Origin: Liolophura sinensis
Taxonomy: Eukaryota > Mollusca > Polyplacophora > Chitonida > Chitonidae
DNA: 64,000 nt
NCBI RefSeq assembly: GCF_032854445.1
Contig: NC_088301.1
Location: 27,326,402 to 27,390,401 of the forward strand
Direction of reading: 5' to 3'
In this document: positions 33,452-43,844 of the stretch, piece after piece
How positions within the stretch are numbered: position 1 is the first letter of the stretch
Layout: each line of letters starts with the position of its first letter
The notes under the pieces: generated by a model
What the model was told of the DNA's origin: nothing
The model's database searches: none
What the model saw: only the letters and a program-made list of their open reading frames with translations
Position numbers and translations under genes: made by a program

Positions 33452-34309
33452 TGGTAAATTTTCGACTTCGAATATCCAAATGACAATTTTCGTGGCTTCA
33501 GTGTGGTTCTGTGAAAAGACAAAGTTCAACCACAATGTAGAACTGTTTCCTCAGCTATCTGACCCATCAATACTGAATAAGTATTCATAATAAGTGGTCT
33601 AACTGTTGAATCCCCACATGGATACTTTATGTCGACTTTTGTTTCTTATGGAAAGGATATTTACAATTGTTTACATCACTCTTCAAACCAAACAAAAATT
33701 TGCAAATAGTGAAATTCTTAATAAACCCTCAATCTGCTCAATTCCATTCGTGGTATGCTCTGATTCTTATTATAAAGACATACTTTTCTATATCTGTTTT
33801 GCAATGCATATTTTATTTATTTTAGTTTCCTTTCATATTCATTACTTTGAATTTTACATAAACCAACACTCGTGTAAATCAGTACATGTTCACAAATCCT
33901 GCTATAAAGTTTGAGGGATTTGTACAGTGGCGGTAGCGCTAATTTGTCGCTGACTAGCTTCGCTGGTACTCATAGTGAAAAGCAGATTATTTCATGAGCT
34001 GACGTCATACCCTTTGCCATGTGACGTCTGTGGGGGATCCCCTTGCCCACCACACACACGCCCGTGGGACATTTTCTCCCCACTTTAGTCAGTTTCATAA
34101 ACTGATTTCTGGCTTTAGCTTAAATTTGTCTAACTCAAATTCAATATACCTTAAATATAAATAAACTGTAATCAGCAAATCGCCATATTATCTTGACCAC
34201 TGATTCTAGGCGGTGGTAGTACAATTTCTGCCATACAGCTTTAAATACCTTATTTTATTCAGGAAAATTAAAGTTTCGGACTGGTTAAAGCCGGCAACCG
34301 GAACATTAC

Positions 34310-34445
34310 CCTTTCCTGGACAGCCCATCTCTCCACCACAATTCCCGGACAGTCCATCTCTTCCACCACAATTCCCGGACAGTCCACCTCTCCATCCCTA
34401 TTCCTTGACAGTCCACCTCTCCACACCTATTCCCGGACAGACGAC
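34310..34445. repeat. ~28-bp tandem repeat
   Basis: Four to five variable copies of CCCGGACAGTCCATCTCTTC plus CACCACAATT. A Pro/Ser-rich open frame through it is an artefact of the repeat. Confidence 0.9.
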
Positions 34446-35885
34446 ATATATAGGGTCATCAACAGATGTGCATATTATCGGTAACATGTCCCCCATGTGC
34501 ATACCCAACATCCAGACCCACACGGTTACATTCTAACAGGGAATATACGTAAATTGAATGTCGACATACCCTGACAATGTCCCCGGACTGATCCGATCCA
34601 TGCAGTGTCCATCCTAAATGAAGTCTGTAATGGAACGACACGAACTTACAAAAAGTGAAGGACTAACTGAACCGTGACGAATTTTTACTACCGGTACCAC
34701 GCATAAGCGCACACTCCTTACAGCACATGTTACACTGATGAGACAGGAGCTGAATTCAGAAAACACAAACCTATAAATCAGCCCTTGCTTGTGTTAATAC
34801 TAGATACACATGTGTAATGGCGGGGTTCTTGTCCACAGCAAAATAATAACATATAAAGCTTGGTTTAATGATTTATTGTTTAATTGTGAACAAAATGAAC
34901 ACAGAGCAAAAAGGCAGCGACTGGATGCACAGATATGAAAACAAAATGCGTCCGTTAATGCAGAAAACAGTACGTGTGGCTCAGCTTCAAAGTTTACTTT
35001 CATGACACATATCACAATGTGTCTATGGAGTTTGGTATGATTATGGCTGGCCGTTATCGTTAAACACTTGCCGAGGTGGCGGCGTCTCGCCCAGAGTGTT
35101 ATGCGGTATTATGCACATGGCTTGGGATTCTTTGTTCCAAAAATGACATATTGCTGCTGCTTGATGAATCAGTTTTGTTAGCAACATTAACCAACGTAAA
35201 TACGTCACACAAAAGTTGTGGATACGTAAAATGCCGTGATTCAGTGCGTATATACGCTGCGATACCTGTAGTATCAGAGGCAAAATCAATTGTTTGGGGG
35301 CAAGCCACGAGTAAAAAAGCAATCAAGTACACTATCTTTTTACTGTAATTATCACAGCGTATACGCAGTGAATGAAGCTATTGTTTTTATTTTCTAACGC
35401 ATCTACAAAATCATCATTACATGCAGAGAAAGGACACTGCAGGCGAAAATGAAAACAAAACCATCTGTGGAACTTTTTCAGTCTAGAAAATGCTAACAGC
35501 TTGTTTCGTAGGATTTATTAATACAGTGAACCTATTGGCGCCAAAACAGAAAAATTTACGATTTGCCAATTTTATAGACAAAAATTTTGAGATATGTTGT
35601 AGCAAAACAATTAGCAACGATTAACAGAAACTTTACACATTCACGCATTTTGTCACACAAGTAATTGCTTCTCGAAATTCATATATTATAACGCGGATAA
35701 TTCATAAATTAATTCATAAATGATTACCCATTTAATTATAGCTAAATTTACTCTAGATATGCACAATATTTTACAAAAACACTCGAGGTAGAATAGTTCT
35801 ACAAACATTATGTGCTCTACAAGTAGGCCTACAAATGCCTGCTGTATGTTAACGGTATTGACTTCCCCCTTACTGTAAGTGAAAA
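34446..35885. other. Inner part of the insertion, nothing recognised
   Basis: Short open frames on both strands around 34.8-35.35 kb have no recognisable domain. No repeat family seen. Confidence 0.4.
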
Positions 35886-36034
35886 GGCCTTGCAGCAACC
35901 TGCGGATGGTCGAGGCTTTCCGCCGGGCTCTGCCTGGTTTTCTCCCACCATAATGCTGGCCGCCGTCGTATAAGCTGAATATTCTTGAGTACAGAGTAAA
36001 ATACCAATCAAATAAAAATAAATAAATAAATACC
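35886..36034 (+). repeat. SINE-A, headless copy
   Basis: GGCCTTGCAGCAACCTGCGG, GGTTTTCTCCCACCATAATG, CTGGCCGCCGTCGTATAAGC, then ACCAATCAAATAAAAATAAA. Confidence 0.9.
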
Positions 36035-36149
36035 CCCCTACTATCATGTTAGCTGTAACTTCGCATCATGTTGATTTATGTTTGACTGGTGTTTGTACCA
36101 TTACAACACTCGGGCTGTATGAGCACTTCTTTTATAGCAGCAAGCTTAT

Positions 36150-36385
36150 GTAACTATATAGTCCGAAGACCATGGCTTAGGCTTCAACGCTCAGCGTTAA
36201 GAGCAATAAAACAGGACTGGTTTGCCCTGCGCCAGTATAATGTGACTGGGTGGTGTGTCGTGTCTGGTGTCTTCGGCATGATACTTCAGTGACGGCAGCA
36301 CTTTCGTGGCATGGACTCGCTCTGTCATAGGAAGACACAGTGTATGTACACACAGCGAATGAATCTTCGTCGTCACAGTTAGCAG
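36150..36385 (+). repeat. SINE-C copy
   Basis: GGCTTCAACGCTCAGCGTTA, GTGACTGGGTGGTGTGTCGT, TCTTCGGCATGATACTTCAG and GAATCTTCGTCGTCACAG match the body of the element at 5715-6005. The extreme 3' end is missing. Confidence 0.65.
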
Positions 36386-36544
36386 CACCTCTTTTCAAAG
36401 GCTACATCTAGGGCCTACTAAATTATTTCATAAGTCTACGCTGCTGAGCCTTCTACTGTTTCTTTGTGTATATATAGGCCTACAAGCTACATATACAGGT
36501 ATGGCTTTTTACGAATCATGAAGATGACAAATAAAATTTTTTCA

Positions 36545-36930
36545 CCTGACGTCAGACGCCAACACTTTGAACGCCGTTTTGACAGGATTCCCAGGTAATT
36601 CCCAGGTAATGTCCGTGTACCAAGTATCAAATCTCTACGAGTTTGGGTTAAGGCAAAAGCGCCAGTTAACAGTTCAGTTAACAATTCAGTGTGAATCACC
36701 AGACATCATGCCAAAAGTTTTAGCGCCGTTTTGTAGGGCTTGTCAAGTAGTGTTTGTGCACCAAGAATGAAATCTTTAGGTGTTTTGGTCAAGACGTAAA
36801 CGCCAGTCAACATTTCAGTTAACAATTCAGTATGACGTCACGTGACGTCAGGGGTCAAATTTTTGGAGCCGTTTTGTAGGCTGTGCCAAGTAGTGTTTTT
36901 GTACTAAATAGAAAATATTCGACGTCTTCT
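36545..36930. repeat. Diverged ~145-bp tandem repeat with CRE-like palindromes
   Basis: Three units share AGCGCCGTTTTGTAGGGCTT, GTGTACCAAGTATCAAATC or GTGCACCAAGAATGAAATC, and CAGTTAACAATTCAGT. The third boundary carries a perfect 18-bp palindrome, TGACGTCACGTGACGTCA, at 36833-36850. Confidence 0.8.
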
Positions 36931-36977
36931 AAATATTTACGATGTACGTATGTAATTTTTTAAAATATATATGATAC

Positions 36978-37160
36978 TCCATTTTGCGGGTAATACTGCT
37001 CGAGGGTGCAACAAAGGATTCAGTTCTGGAGTCATTCTGTCCAAACATAAATGACAACATTTCTCAGTTATCTGGTTTATAAATGATGCACCTGCAACTT
37101 TTTCACCAACATAATTGTATCGGCTGTTCACCTGCATAACACATTCATAGTTAGACCCAG
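36978..37160 (-). pseudogene. 5' part of the split zinc-finger duplicate
   Basis: Matches the start of the intact gene and its upstream flank (41908-42083). On the minus strand it reads SFMFGQNDSRTESFVAPSSS then ITRKME, against SLMFVQIDSNTESFVAPSSS then ITCKME in the intact gene. Its own start is an ATG just upstream. Homology stops exactly at the CAAAATGGAG shared with the other half of the pseudogene 3.5 kb away. The upstream untranslated flank matches up to GTTAGACCCAG. Confidence 0.85.
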
Positions 37161-37440
37161 CCGCTTTTCCAATGTCTTCAATCTTTAGGTACCTCTTTAT
37201 GCCGCCTATACCCGTCCACCATTTCCGTCAAGGTTATTACCAATGCGTATTATTGACAATAATATTGACCTTCTGTATGCGATATTGAAGCCCTAAATAT
37301 TGATGTCAGTATTACTGAAGGAATCAAATCTCAAAAGTAGATTTTGATCGATGAGTGCATCATGCATTAACCAAAGAAAGAAGGATGAGATTTCCTTCTA
37401 AAGGTAATTGAAACATACTGTCAGCTACCCTTCCTATATG

Positions 37441-37710
37441 CGGGGCCTCCGTGGCTCAGTCGGTTAGCTGCGCTAGCGCAGCGTAATGGACCCAGGAGCC
37501 TCTCACCAATGCGGTCGCTGTGAGTTCAAGTCCAGTTCATGCTCGCTTCCTCTCCGGCCGTAAGTGGGAAGGTCTGCCAGCAACCTGCAGATGGTCGGGG
37601 GTTTCCCCCGGGCTCTGCCCGGTTTCCACCCACCATAATGCTGGCCGCCGTCGTATAAGTGAAATATTCTTGAGTGCGGCGTAAAACACCAAGCAAATAA
37701 ATAAATACAT
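37441..37710 (+). repeat. SINE-A, full length (reference copy)
   Basis: The clearest plus-strand copy, about 270 bp: head CGGGGCCTCCGTGGCTCAGT with box A TGGCTCAGTCGG at 37452-37463, a TGCGCTAGCGCA palindrome, box B GTTCAAGTCC at 37524-37533, then TCCTCTCCGGCCGTAAGTGG, CAACCTGCAGATGGTCG, the conserved ATAATGCTGGCCGCCGTCGT, AAGTGAAATATTCTTGAGTG and an (AAAT)n tail. Confidence 0.93.
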
Positions 37711-38265
37711 AACCCTTCCTATATGAATGACCAAACCGGAAGATGACAGTAATGGAGACAAAAATAGTTTCATAATCTTCTGGCTTCCTGTGACCAAATT
37801 TTTTACGCTGGAGGTACCAATGTTTCGTCCAATTTTTCTGTCCTTTCTTTAGTCTTAAAAGTGCTATGGCAATGGCTAACCCTAACGATTCATTAATGGT
37901 TACGTTTGGTTTCAGATTAAATACTGATCCAGTGAGATTGAGAGTGACCCACAGATGAGCGAGTCTTTGGCGCCAATTTTTTTCACTACATGTACATCTT
38001 TAAAATGCTAATCTGATATTACTTCAGGTTATTTGTGAAAAACAGAGGATCTGGCTCTAAATTATATAAAGTTGTCTATTTAGTTAAACGCAGTTATAAT
38101 TAAGAATCACTGAAATACTTATATCTGTTTTACTACGATATCGTGATTTTTATCTAGTCTGAAGTGTTCATTTAGGTACAGTAAATGTGATAGACTTAAA
38201 AATTTTGAAAGACTCGTTGTATACTTTGCATTTTCTGCAGTTTCCCTGGCACGTTGAAAGTGGCG

Positions 38266-38281
38266 GGGGCGGGGGGGGGGG
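38266..38281. repeat. G-rich run
   Basis: GGCGGGGGCGGGGGGGGGG-type tract; length is likely unreliable in the assembly. Confidence 0.8.
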
Positions 38282-38547
38282 ATGCAATTTTTGTTGAAAA
38301 GAAATCGCACAACAATTAAATACTATCATTTCCTGGGGCATAAAAAGAGAGGATTTTCTTTTTCCGTTGCGTAAAACGCCTATACACATCTGAACAAGGA
38401 AAGAGTCATAAAATATTGTTCAAACCTCCAGATGAAAAGCATACAGCAGTATATGTGACTGTCCTCAACAGCATGAGTTATGCCAAAGACGACAGCTACG
38501 TGTATTTATCATACCACTGCATGTTAAGCAGCTTTATGTCTTCTGTC

Positions 38548-38755
38548 ACTTTTACACACTTTCAAAAACTGAAGTATTGCATTAATATTTAAAGTGATTA
38601 CCGTGATTACACTTTGAATGTGTGCTATGCATCACTTGTAGGTGTAATATGCAATAATTGTGTTACATGTAACATTTGGAGAGAAGTGTTCTGTGGAACA
38701 CTTTGAATGTGTGGTCTCGAACACTTTATATGTTAATGTCACACTTCAGTTTTAA
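38548..38755. repeat. Possible small inverted-repeat element
   Basis: AAAACTGAAGT near 38565 and its inverse ACTTCAGTTTT near 38745 enclose two copies of ACACTTTGAATGTGTG (near 38611 and 38699). The structure is suggestive, but I found no second copy in the window. Confidence 0.35.
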
Positions 38756-39567
38756 GAAGGCAGTATGAACATAAACCAAGCAAAACAAAACAAGAATCGT
38801 ATGAAGCACAACCTTACAAAAGTTTCTTTTCAAGTCAACTGGTATCTATATGTAGATACATCAGTCACAAACCATAAAAGTGATACACAGTTTTTGGCAA
38901 TACACTGTATTTATTATAGCCATAGCCAAGTGTGAAAACCAAATAAAAATGTGTAAAATGTTTTTCTCTTTGACAGCTTTTACACTCGCCTACATCCTGA
39001 AAGACAATCGCTGTTTGCAACTGTCTCACACGTCAAGTGCCAATCAAAAGCCAACTTGCCATCATCAGCATATATATCCAACTCGGCAAAGTCGAGTTGA
39101 GAAGTCTGCAATCGTGAACATCTGGTGGTCTCCTTCAGATCCCGTTTCAGCTGGGCACAAGCGCGTATAGATCATCGCATATGGATACTGTATCACATAC
39201 AAAAATTAGTGAGAAATTTAAGTCCTCGGTAATTCATCCGTCAAACTCTTCTGAAAACTTTAACAAATCAAATTTTTATCAAATTTTTGACAAATTTTAA
39301 CAAAGCTTTATTACTACATCTATATTTTGAGATGAACTATGAAATCTTATAAAAACATGAATGTATATTGTCCCCGAAAGGGTCACATCGGTACTCAAGT
39401 CACACAGAGAAAACCATTGCCCACTTAGTGTTCAGAAATCCCCGAAATGCATGCTAGGTTGATTTATATCCAGTGCCTGAGTTAAACTATTACCTTTCAC
39501 ATAGTCAGTGCTTATGTAACTGTAAGCAGGAAATAGTGGTATGATCAGATCAAGTCAGGAAGAAAAT
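38756..39567. other. 3' flank of the intact zinc-finger gene
   Basis: The untranslated 3' end of the gene should lie here. TTTATT (AATAAA on the minus strand) occurs near 39303 and 38907, and either could be the polyadenylation signal. No other feature recognised. Confidence 0.4.
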
Positions 39568-41979
39568 CTAATGACCCGTTTCTTCAGGGTGAGTTTTCAT
39601 GTGATTTTGAAGATTATGTTTCCATTTAAAACAATCCCCACAGATGTCACATTTAAACTTCCTGTCCTCTCCGTGGGTGCGCAGATGGCTCTGCATGTTA
39701 TGTTTCCTCTTGAACTTTTTCCCACACACTGGACATTCAAATGGCAAATCATTCGAGTGAACTTTCATATGATCCCTCAAACATGCCTGGCTCACTGCCT
39801 TTTTGCCACAAATATCACACTGAAATGAATGTGGCTTGTGATGAAATTTGATGTGATTAAGTAAATTTGCCCTTGAACCAAACTTTCTTCCACATGTTTC
39901 GCACTCAAACTTTTTCTCGCCATGCCTAAACATATGATTTCGCAGTTTTCCTTCCGCAGTAAAAGTCCTGCCACATACATGACAAATATATGCTCTTTTT
40001 GTATGTGATTTTCGTACGTGACATTTGACACGATCAACACTAAGAAAACATTTGTCACAATGAGGACATTTTTGGTCCTTCTTTCCTGTGTGTATTAGCT
40101 TATGGCTAACCATAGTGTTTCTATTCTCTGCGCCATAACCACAAATGTCACAGGTATAGGGGAATCCCCGAATATGAAAGTCAACATGCTTGAAGTAATT
40201 CGCCCATTTCAGTATCCAGCTGCAGTGGGGACATTTATTCTCAGGAACATGTTTCTCTGAATCAAACAGGTGCTGTTTAAGAGACTTTAGATGGCGAAAC
40301 CTTTCACCACATGTTTCGCAGCCGTAGCCCCCATTATGAACCCAAATAGCGTGTCGTGCCCGACTTTCACTGTTTACGTGTGAAATGCCACAAATATGGC
40401 AAACAAATCTCAGGCCTTCCAATTCATGATCAGTAAAATGGACTTGGTCTGCCACTATTGTATCGCATATCTCACATTTAAATGGTTTCTCCACAGTTGT
40501 GCCATGGCTCTTTGACATATGCTTCAGCAAACTGTCTAAATCCCTGAATGCCCAACTGCACATGTCACATCTAACACGGAACACTGGCTCACCAGTCTCC
40601 TTACTACAGTTTGGGGGTCGGCTTTTCAGCTCTTTGTACTCCTCTGAGGTCAGAGTAGAGAGATACTTTGATCCTTTCATCATATGCTCACTACTTTCGT
40701 CCCATGGCACCTTGTACCGTTTCTTTTGCTCACAACGGAATGCAGTATCACTTTGTTTGCCCCTTGAAAGAGCAGATGTTGCAGTCCCTGTGATAGGTTC
40801 ACTTGCAACCATGTTGGTGGAACTGTGTTCAAGAACATCCGTTACTCCTGAATCACATTCCTCGTTACTTTCAGGAGGAAGCGTGCTTTTGCCACTTTCA
40901 GCGGATGGCTCGTCTAAGCGAGCCCTTTTTGGTTGCATTCCAGTTCTGGAAAGGGCTGCTTTTTTTCGCTTTCTTGGTCTGCAAGGGTCACCATCATCAC
41001 CATCATCACCATCGTCACCATCGTCTGTATCGTCTGTATCATCGGGTACATATCCATCTGAATCCAGTCCGTCTTCATCACAGTCTTCAGTCTCTTCTTC
41101 ATCAGGCGTTTCCCTTAGGAACTGTGGTCTAGAACGCCGTTTCAGATGCCCACGTCCACTGGTTCTTCTGGCAATCTGCTCTTCTGTTACTGTTTTTTCG
41201 CTTTCAGACCGAGAAGTCTCCACGCTGAGGCTCTTAACACATGCCTGTGCAGATCTCAATTCATCTTTTTCAGGATGTGGAGACAATTCCTCTCGGGCAG
41301 CGCAGTCAGCCATTTGCAAATCCCTCTGGATTTTACGATCAAATCCATTCAGACTCTCTGTAAGCTCAGACTTCATCACAGTGGCGTCCTTATAATGTTG
41401 TTTAATCATATCTGATGACAACCTCTCAACTTTCACAACTAAATTCAAAGTTTCTTGTGAATTCCAATGTGCAACAGTGGATTTCCCATTGCAAGGTTCT
41501 GAAGTGTAACCCCCTAACATCAATTTTCTTTCACAACTTTCAAGCTCAAACCCCCTAACAGCCGTCTCTTCCTTGATGCAGATAGTTGGTGTACATTCAG
41601 TCGGAGACATTTCTGGAGATTTCCAGGAATCAGCGTCCAGATATTCCTGTTTGATATTCTCATCTGTCACCAAAGACGATTCTATGGTTGGTGCTGCGAA
41701 TGCATCTGGAGATACATGCTCAGAGATGCACGATATATTGGGTTCAGTTCTGTGATCCAGGGGCTCCTGTTTCACGGATGGAAAAACTGTTCCTCTAGTG
41801 GTGTGAATATTCAGTGAATCCTGTAATTTCACTTCACCGGAGTTAGTTAATACCTGGCTGTATTCGGCCCGCATTACGTCAAAATCACAGACAGGAATCT
41901 CCATTTTGCAGGTGATACTGCTCGAGGGTGCAACAAAGGATTCAGTATTGGAGTCAATCTGTACAAACATCAATGACAT
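39568..41979 (-). CDS. C2H2 zinc-finger protein, intact, single coding exon
   Basis: 803 residues. About twelve C2H2 fingers fill residues 470-797, from RVRCDMCSWAF to FKCDICGDCFKWKHN. The second (FKCEICDTIVADQ) lacks a normal final His and is degenerate. Linkers are mostly not the TGEKP type, as in BED/ZAD-free multi-finger transcription factors. The N-terminal half is acidic and disordered, with four SUMO-type psi-KxE motifs (VKQE, IKQE, IKEE, VKVE) and, near residues 310-335, a run of Asp-Asp/Gly-Asp repeats followed by basic RPRKRKK, a likely nuclear signal. A probable nuclear DNA-binding regulator; target unknown. The start is the first ATG after an in-frame TGA two codons upstream, and it is conserved in the broken duplicate. 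A second in-frame ATG (KMEIPVCDFD) is also conserved. Confidence 0.95.
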   Translation of the reverse strand: MSLMFVQIDSNTESFVAPSSSITCKMEIPVCDFDVMRAEYSQVLTNSGEVKLQDSLNIHTTRGTVFPSVKQEPLDHRTEPNISCISEHVSPDAFAAPTIESSLVTDENIKQEYLDADSWKSPEMSPTECTPTICIKEETAVRGFELESCERKLMLGGYTSEPCNGKSTVAHWNSQETLNLVVKVERLSSDMIKQHYKDATVMKSELTESLNGFDRKIQRDLQMADCAAREELSPHPEKDELRSAQACVKSLSVETSRSESEKTVTEEQIARRTSGRGHLKRRSRPQFLRETPDEEETEDCDEDGLDSDGYVPDDTDDTDDGDDGDDGDDGDPCRPRKRKKAALSRTGMQPKRARLDEPSAESGKSTLPPESNEECDSGVTDVLEHSSTNMVASEPITGTATSALSRGKQSDTAFRCEQKKRYKVPWDESSEHMMKGSKYLSTLTSEEYKELKSRPPNCSKETGEPVFRVRCDMCSWAFRDLDSLLKHMSKSHGTTVEKPFKCEICDTIVADQVHFTDHELEGLRFVCHICGISHVNSESRARHAIWVHNGGYGCETCGERFRHLKSLKQHLFDSEKHVPENKCPHCSWILKWANYFKHVDFHIRGFPYTCDICGYGAENRNTMVSHKLIHTGKKDQKCPHCDKCFLSVDRVKCHVRKSHTKRAYICHVCGRTFTAEGKLRNHMFRHGEKKFECETCGRKFGSRANLLNHIKFHHKPHSFQCDICGKKAVSQACLRDHMKVHSNDLPFECPVCGKKFKRKHNMQSHLRTHGEDRKFKCDICGDCFKWKHNLQNHMKTHPEETGH

Positions 41980-42083
41980 TTCTCACAGTTTTCGGATTTA
42001 TAAATAATACGCCTGCAAACTTTTCCCCAACACACCATTGTATAGGCTGTTCGCCTGCACACCACACTCACAGTTAGACCCAG
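41980..42083 (-). other. Conserved upstream flank of the zinc-finger gene
   Basis: This ~100-bp segment is shared with the broken duplicate (to 37160), ending at GTTAGACCCAG. It is probably 5' untranslated region or promoter-proximal DNA included in the original duplication. Confidence 0.6.
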
Positions 42084-42155
42084 ACTGACATAGATTACAG
42101 AATTAACCAGATTTTGTCTTAACTTGCGTTACAGTACTATTCGGTTTTTTTCCTA

Positions 42156-42411
42156 CAGTCGGTTAGCGCACTAGCGCAGCGTAATGACCCAGGAGTCTCT
42201 CACCAATGCGGTCGCTGTGAGTTCAAGTCCAGCTCATGCTGGCTTCCTCTCCGGCCGTAAGTGGGAAGGTCTGCAAGCAACCTGCGGATGGTCGTGGGTT
42301 TCCCCCTGGCTGTGCCCGGTTTCCACTCACCATAATGCTGGCCGCCGTCGTATAAGTGAAATATTCTTGAGTACGGCGTAAAACACCAATCAAATAAATA
42401 AATAAATAAAT
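42156..42411 (+). repeat. SINE-A, near full length
   Basis: Starts within box A (CAGTCGGTTAGCGC), then box B GAGTTCAAGTCC, the full module and a four-copy AAAT tail. The first ~18 bases of the head are missing. Confidence 0.92.
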
Positions 42412-42489
42412 CTTCCAACATAATGCTGGCCGCTTTATATAAGTGAAATATTCTTGAGTACGACCTAAAACACCAATCAAATAAGTAAA
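42412..42489 (+). repeat. SINE-A 3' fragment joined to the preceding copy
   Basis: CTTCCAACATAATGCTGGCC, GCTTTATATAAGTGAAATAT and CACCAATCAAATAAG follow directly on the tail of the copy at 42156-42411. Confidence 0.9.
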
Positions 42490-42739
42490 TATTAACCCGT
42501 TAAGTACCTAGAGCCGTGTGAAGTCGCCATGTCTTTCCGTCCCTCTGCTTTGTCTTATTCAAGAACACCAACAGACATCAGGTTTTGCTGAATTTCAGAA
42601 TTTACTTAAACTGGTCATATTGTTCTGTTGTTCAATTTTTCGTCACCTACTCCGGCGATGATACTTCTGATTTTAATCTGATTTCATGGTGTGAAACATT
42701 ATTGTGAAAGGAAAACCGGCAAAGCCATGGGGAAGGTCT

Positions 42740-42862
42740 TGGGAAGGTCTGCCAGCAACCTGCAGAGGAGAGGAGGCCAGCATGGAGACCACATTGGCTC
42801 AGAGGTCCCTGAATCATTGCGTCGCGCTGGCACACTGAGCACTTCGGCCACGGCGGCCCCCA
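42740..42862 (-). repeat. Rearranged SINE-A head
   Basis: GGGAAGGTCTGCCAGCAACC on the plus strand is followed by a head remnant facing the other way (TTGCGTCGCGCTGGCACACT, CGGCCACGGCGGCCCCCAG). Box B is lost. Probably two fragments joined. Confidence 0.55.
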
Positions 42863-43072
42863 GTTCTGATTTTAAAGCGAACGTATGTTGTATGAGCAAA
42901 CATGAACTTGTATGCTAAAATACTGAAGTTTTCAAATAGCAGACCTGATAGAAAGAAGTGTGCTGTCGACGGATGTTCCGGTCGAATGACTACAAACCTT
43001 CCCATTGTCCGACGACATTTTCCCAAATGACTTGTGCTTCACAGGCCTAAATGATATGTCAATAAAGTAAGC

Positions 43073-43398
43073 TCCCAGTTCCCAGTTAACGGCTAACGGC
43101 TCAACACTCAGACGTGAGCTTAGCCGCCAGTTCCCGGTTCCTGTTTCGATATTTAAACCTGAATATCGAACTGGGAACTGGGAGCTAACTTCAAATATTT
43201 ATTGTAATATTCTGTTCTTAATACTTCACTTAGAGGTACCAAACGTGGTACATGTACACTTAAGACATGCTGCATTTGATGGTACCAGTAGTTCCAAGTT
43301 ACGACGCTAGGGGGCGCATATGCAGCTGAACACTGAGTCGGGAACCGGGTCTGTTCAGCTCTTATTATTGCACCTACATATACCAAACGTAAATTCGA
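43073..43398 (+). mobile_element. Foldback-like element FB3, copy 1
   Basis: Begins with inverted arms, AGCTCCCAGTTCCCAGTTAA and, reversed, GAACTGGGAACTGGGAGCTA. Then AACTTCAAATATTTATTG, the palindromic GGTACCAAACGTGGTACATG, GGTACCAGTAGTTC and GGCGCATATGCAGCTGAACA. A second copy in opposite orientation is at 46930-47252. Confidence 0.65.
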
Positions 43399-43409
43399 TA
43401 TCGTTAGTC

Positions 43410-43547
43410 GGTCTACCAGCAACCTGCGGATGGTCGTGGGCTTCCCCCGGGCTCTGCCCGCTTTCCTCCCAGTATAATGCTGGCTGCAGTCGTATAAGTG
43501 AAATATTCTTGAGTACGACGTAAAACACCAATCAAATAAGTAAATAA
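43410..43547 (+). repeat. SINE-A, headless copy
   Basis: GTCTACCAGCAACCTGCGGA, the GC-rich module, CAGTATAATGCTGGCTGCAG, CGTATAAGTGAAATATTCTT and CCAATCAAATAAGTAAATAA. Confidence 0.9.
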
Positions 43548-43844
43548 TATCGTTAGTCCACCAGTCTGGTGTGACCAACACTGCCTGCTGTCGTATTCCG
43601 GTCTATTGGTTGTGGGATATTCCAGTGTTGCTGTAATTTGTGGGGCCAGTGTTGGAGTGGACATCGCCTTACTGTTGAATCCTAGGCATTTGCAAAGGGC
43701 GAGGCAGCGAGTTAGCGATACAGCAAAGAAGCCAGGTGGAGAGCAGTTATCAATCACTTTAGTATCAGGCTGAGTGGCGGTGGAATTATTGTTTGCATTC
43801 ATTTGTAAGGAATCTGAAATTTAATCTATCATTTATTTCTTTAC

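Larger units (their letters stand above)
33452..36977. mobile_element. ~3.5-kb insertion splitting the zinc-finger duplicate
   Basis: The two homologous parts of the duplicate (31325-33451 and 36978-37160) abut this segment, and each carries CTCCATTTTG at the junction (33442-33451 and 36978-36987). The intact gene has that decamer once at the corresponding place. A 10-bp direct repeat flanking extra DNA is the classic footprint of a transposition-type insertion. I see no long terminal repeats, no clear terminal inverted repeats and no reverse transcriptase or transposase frame. The segment contains a 28-bp tandem array, a SINE-A, a SINE-C and a ~145-bp tandem array. It could be one decayed element with later insertions. 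Confidence 0.55.

Noticed and set aside
33452-36977. Reading the 3.5-kb gap in the zinc-finger duplicate as an intron
   Set aside because: No GT-AG boundary pair keeps the frame, the intact copy is continuous here, and both edges share a 10-bp direct repeat.
40499-41395. 298-codon plus-strand frame opposite the intact zinc-finger gene
   Set aside because: Antisense shadow. It is Ser-rich because it reads the reverse of the acidic and finger codons, and no homologue is recognisable; the minus-strand frame has clear domains.
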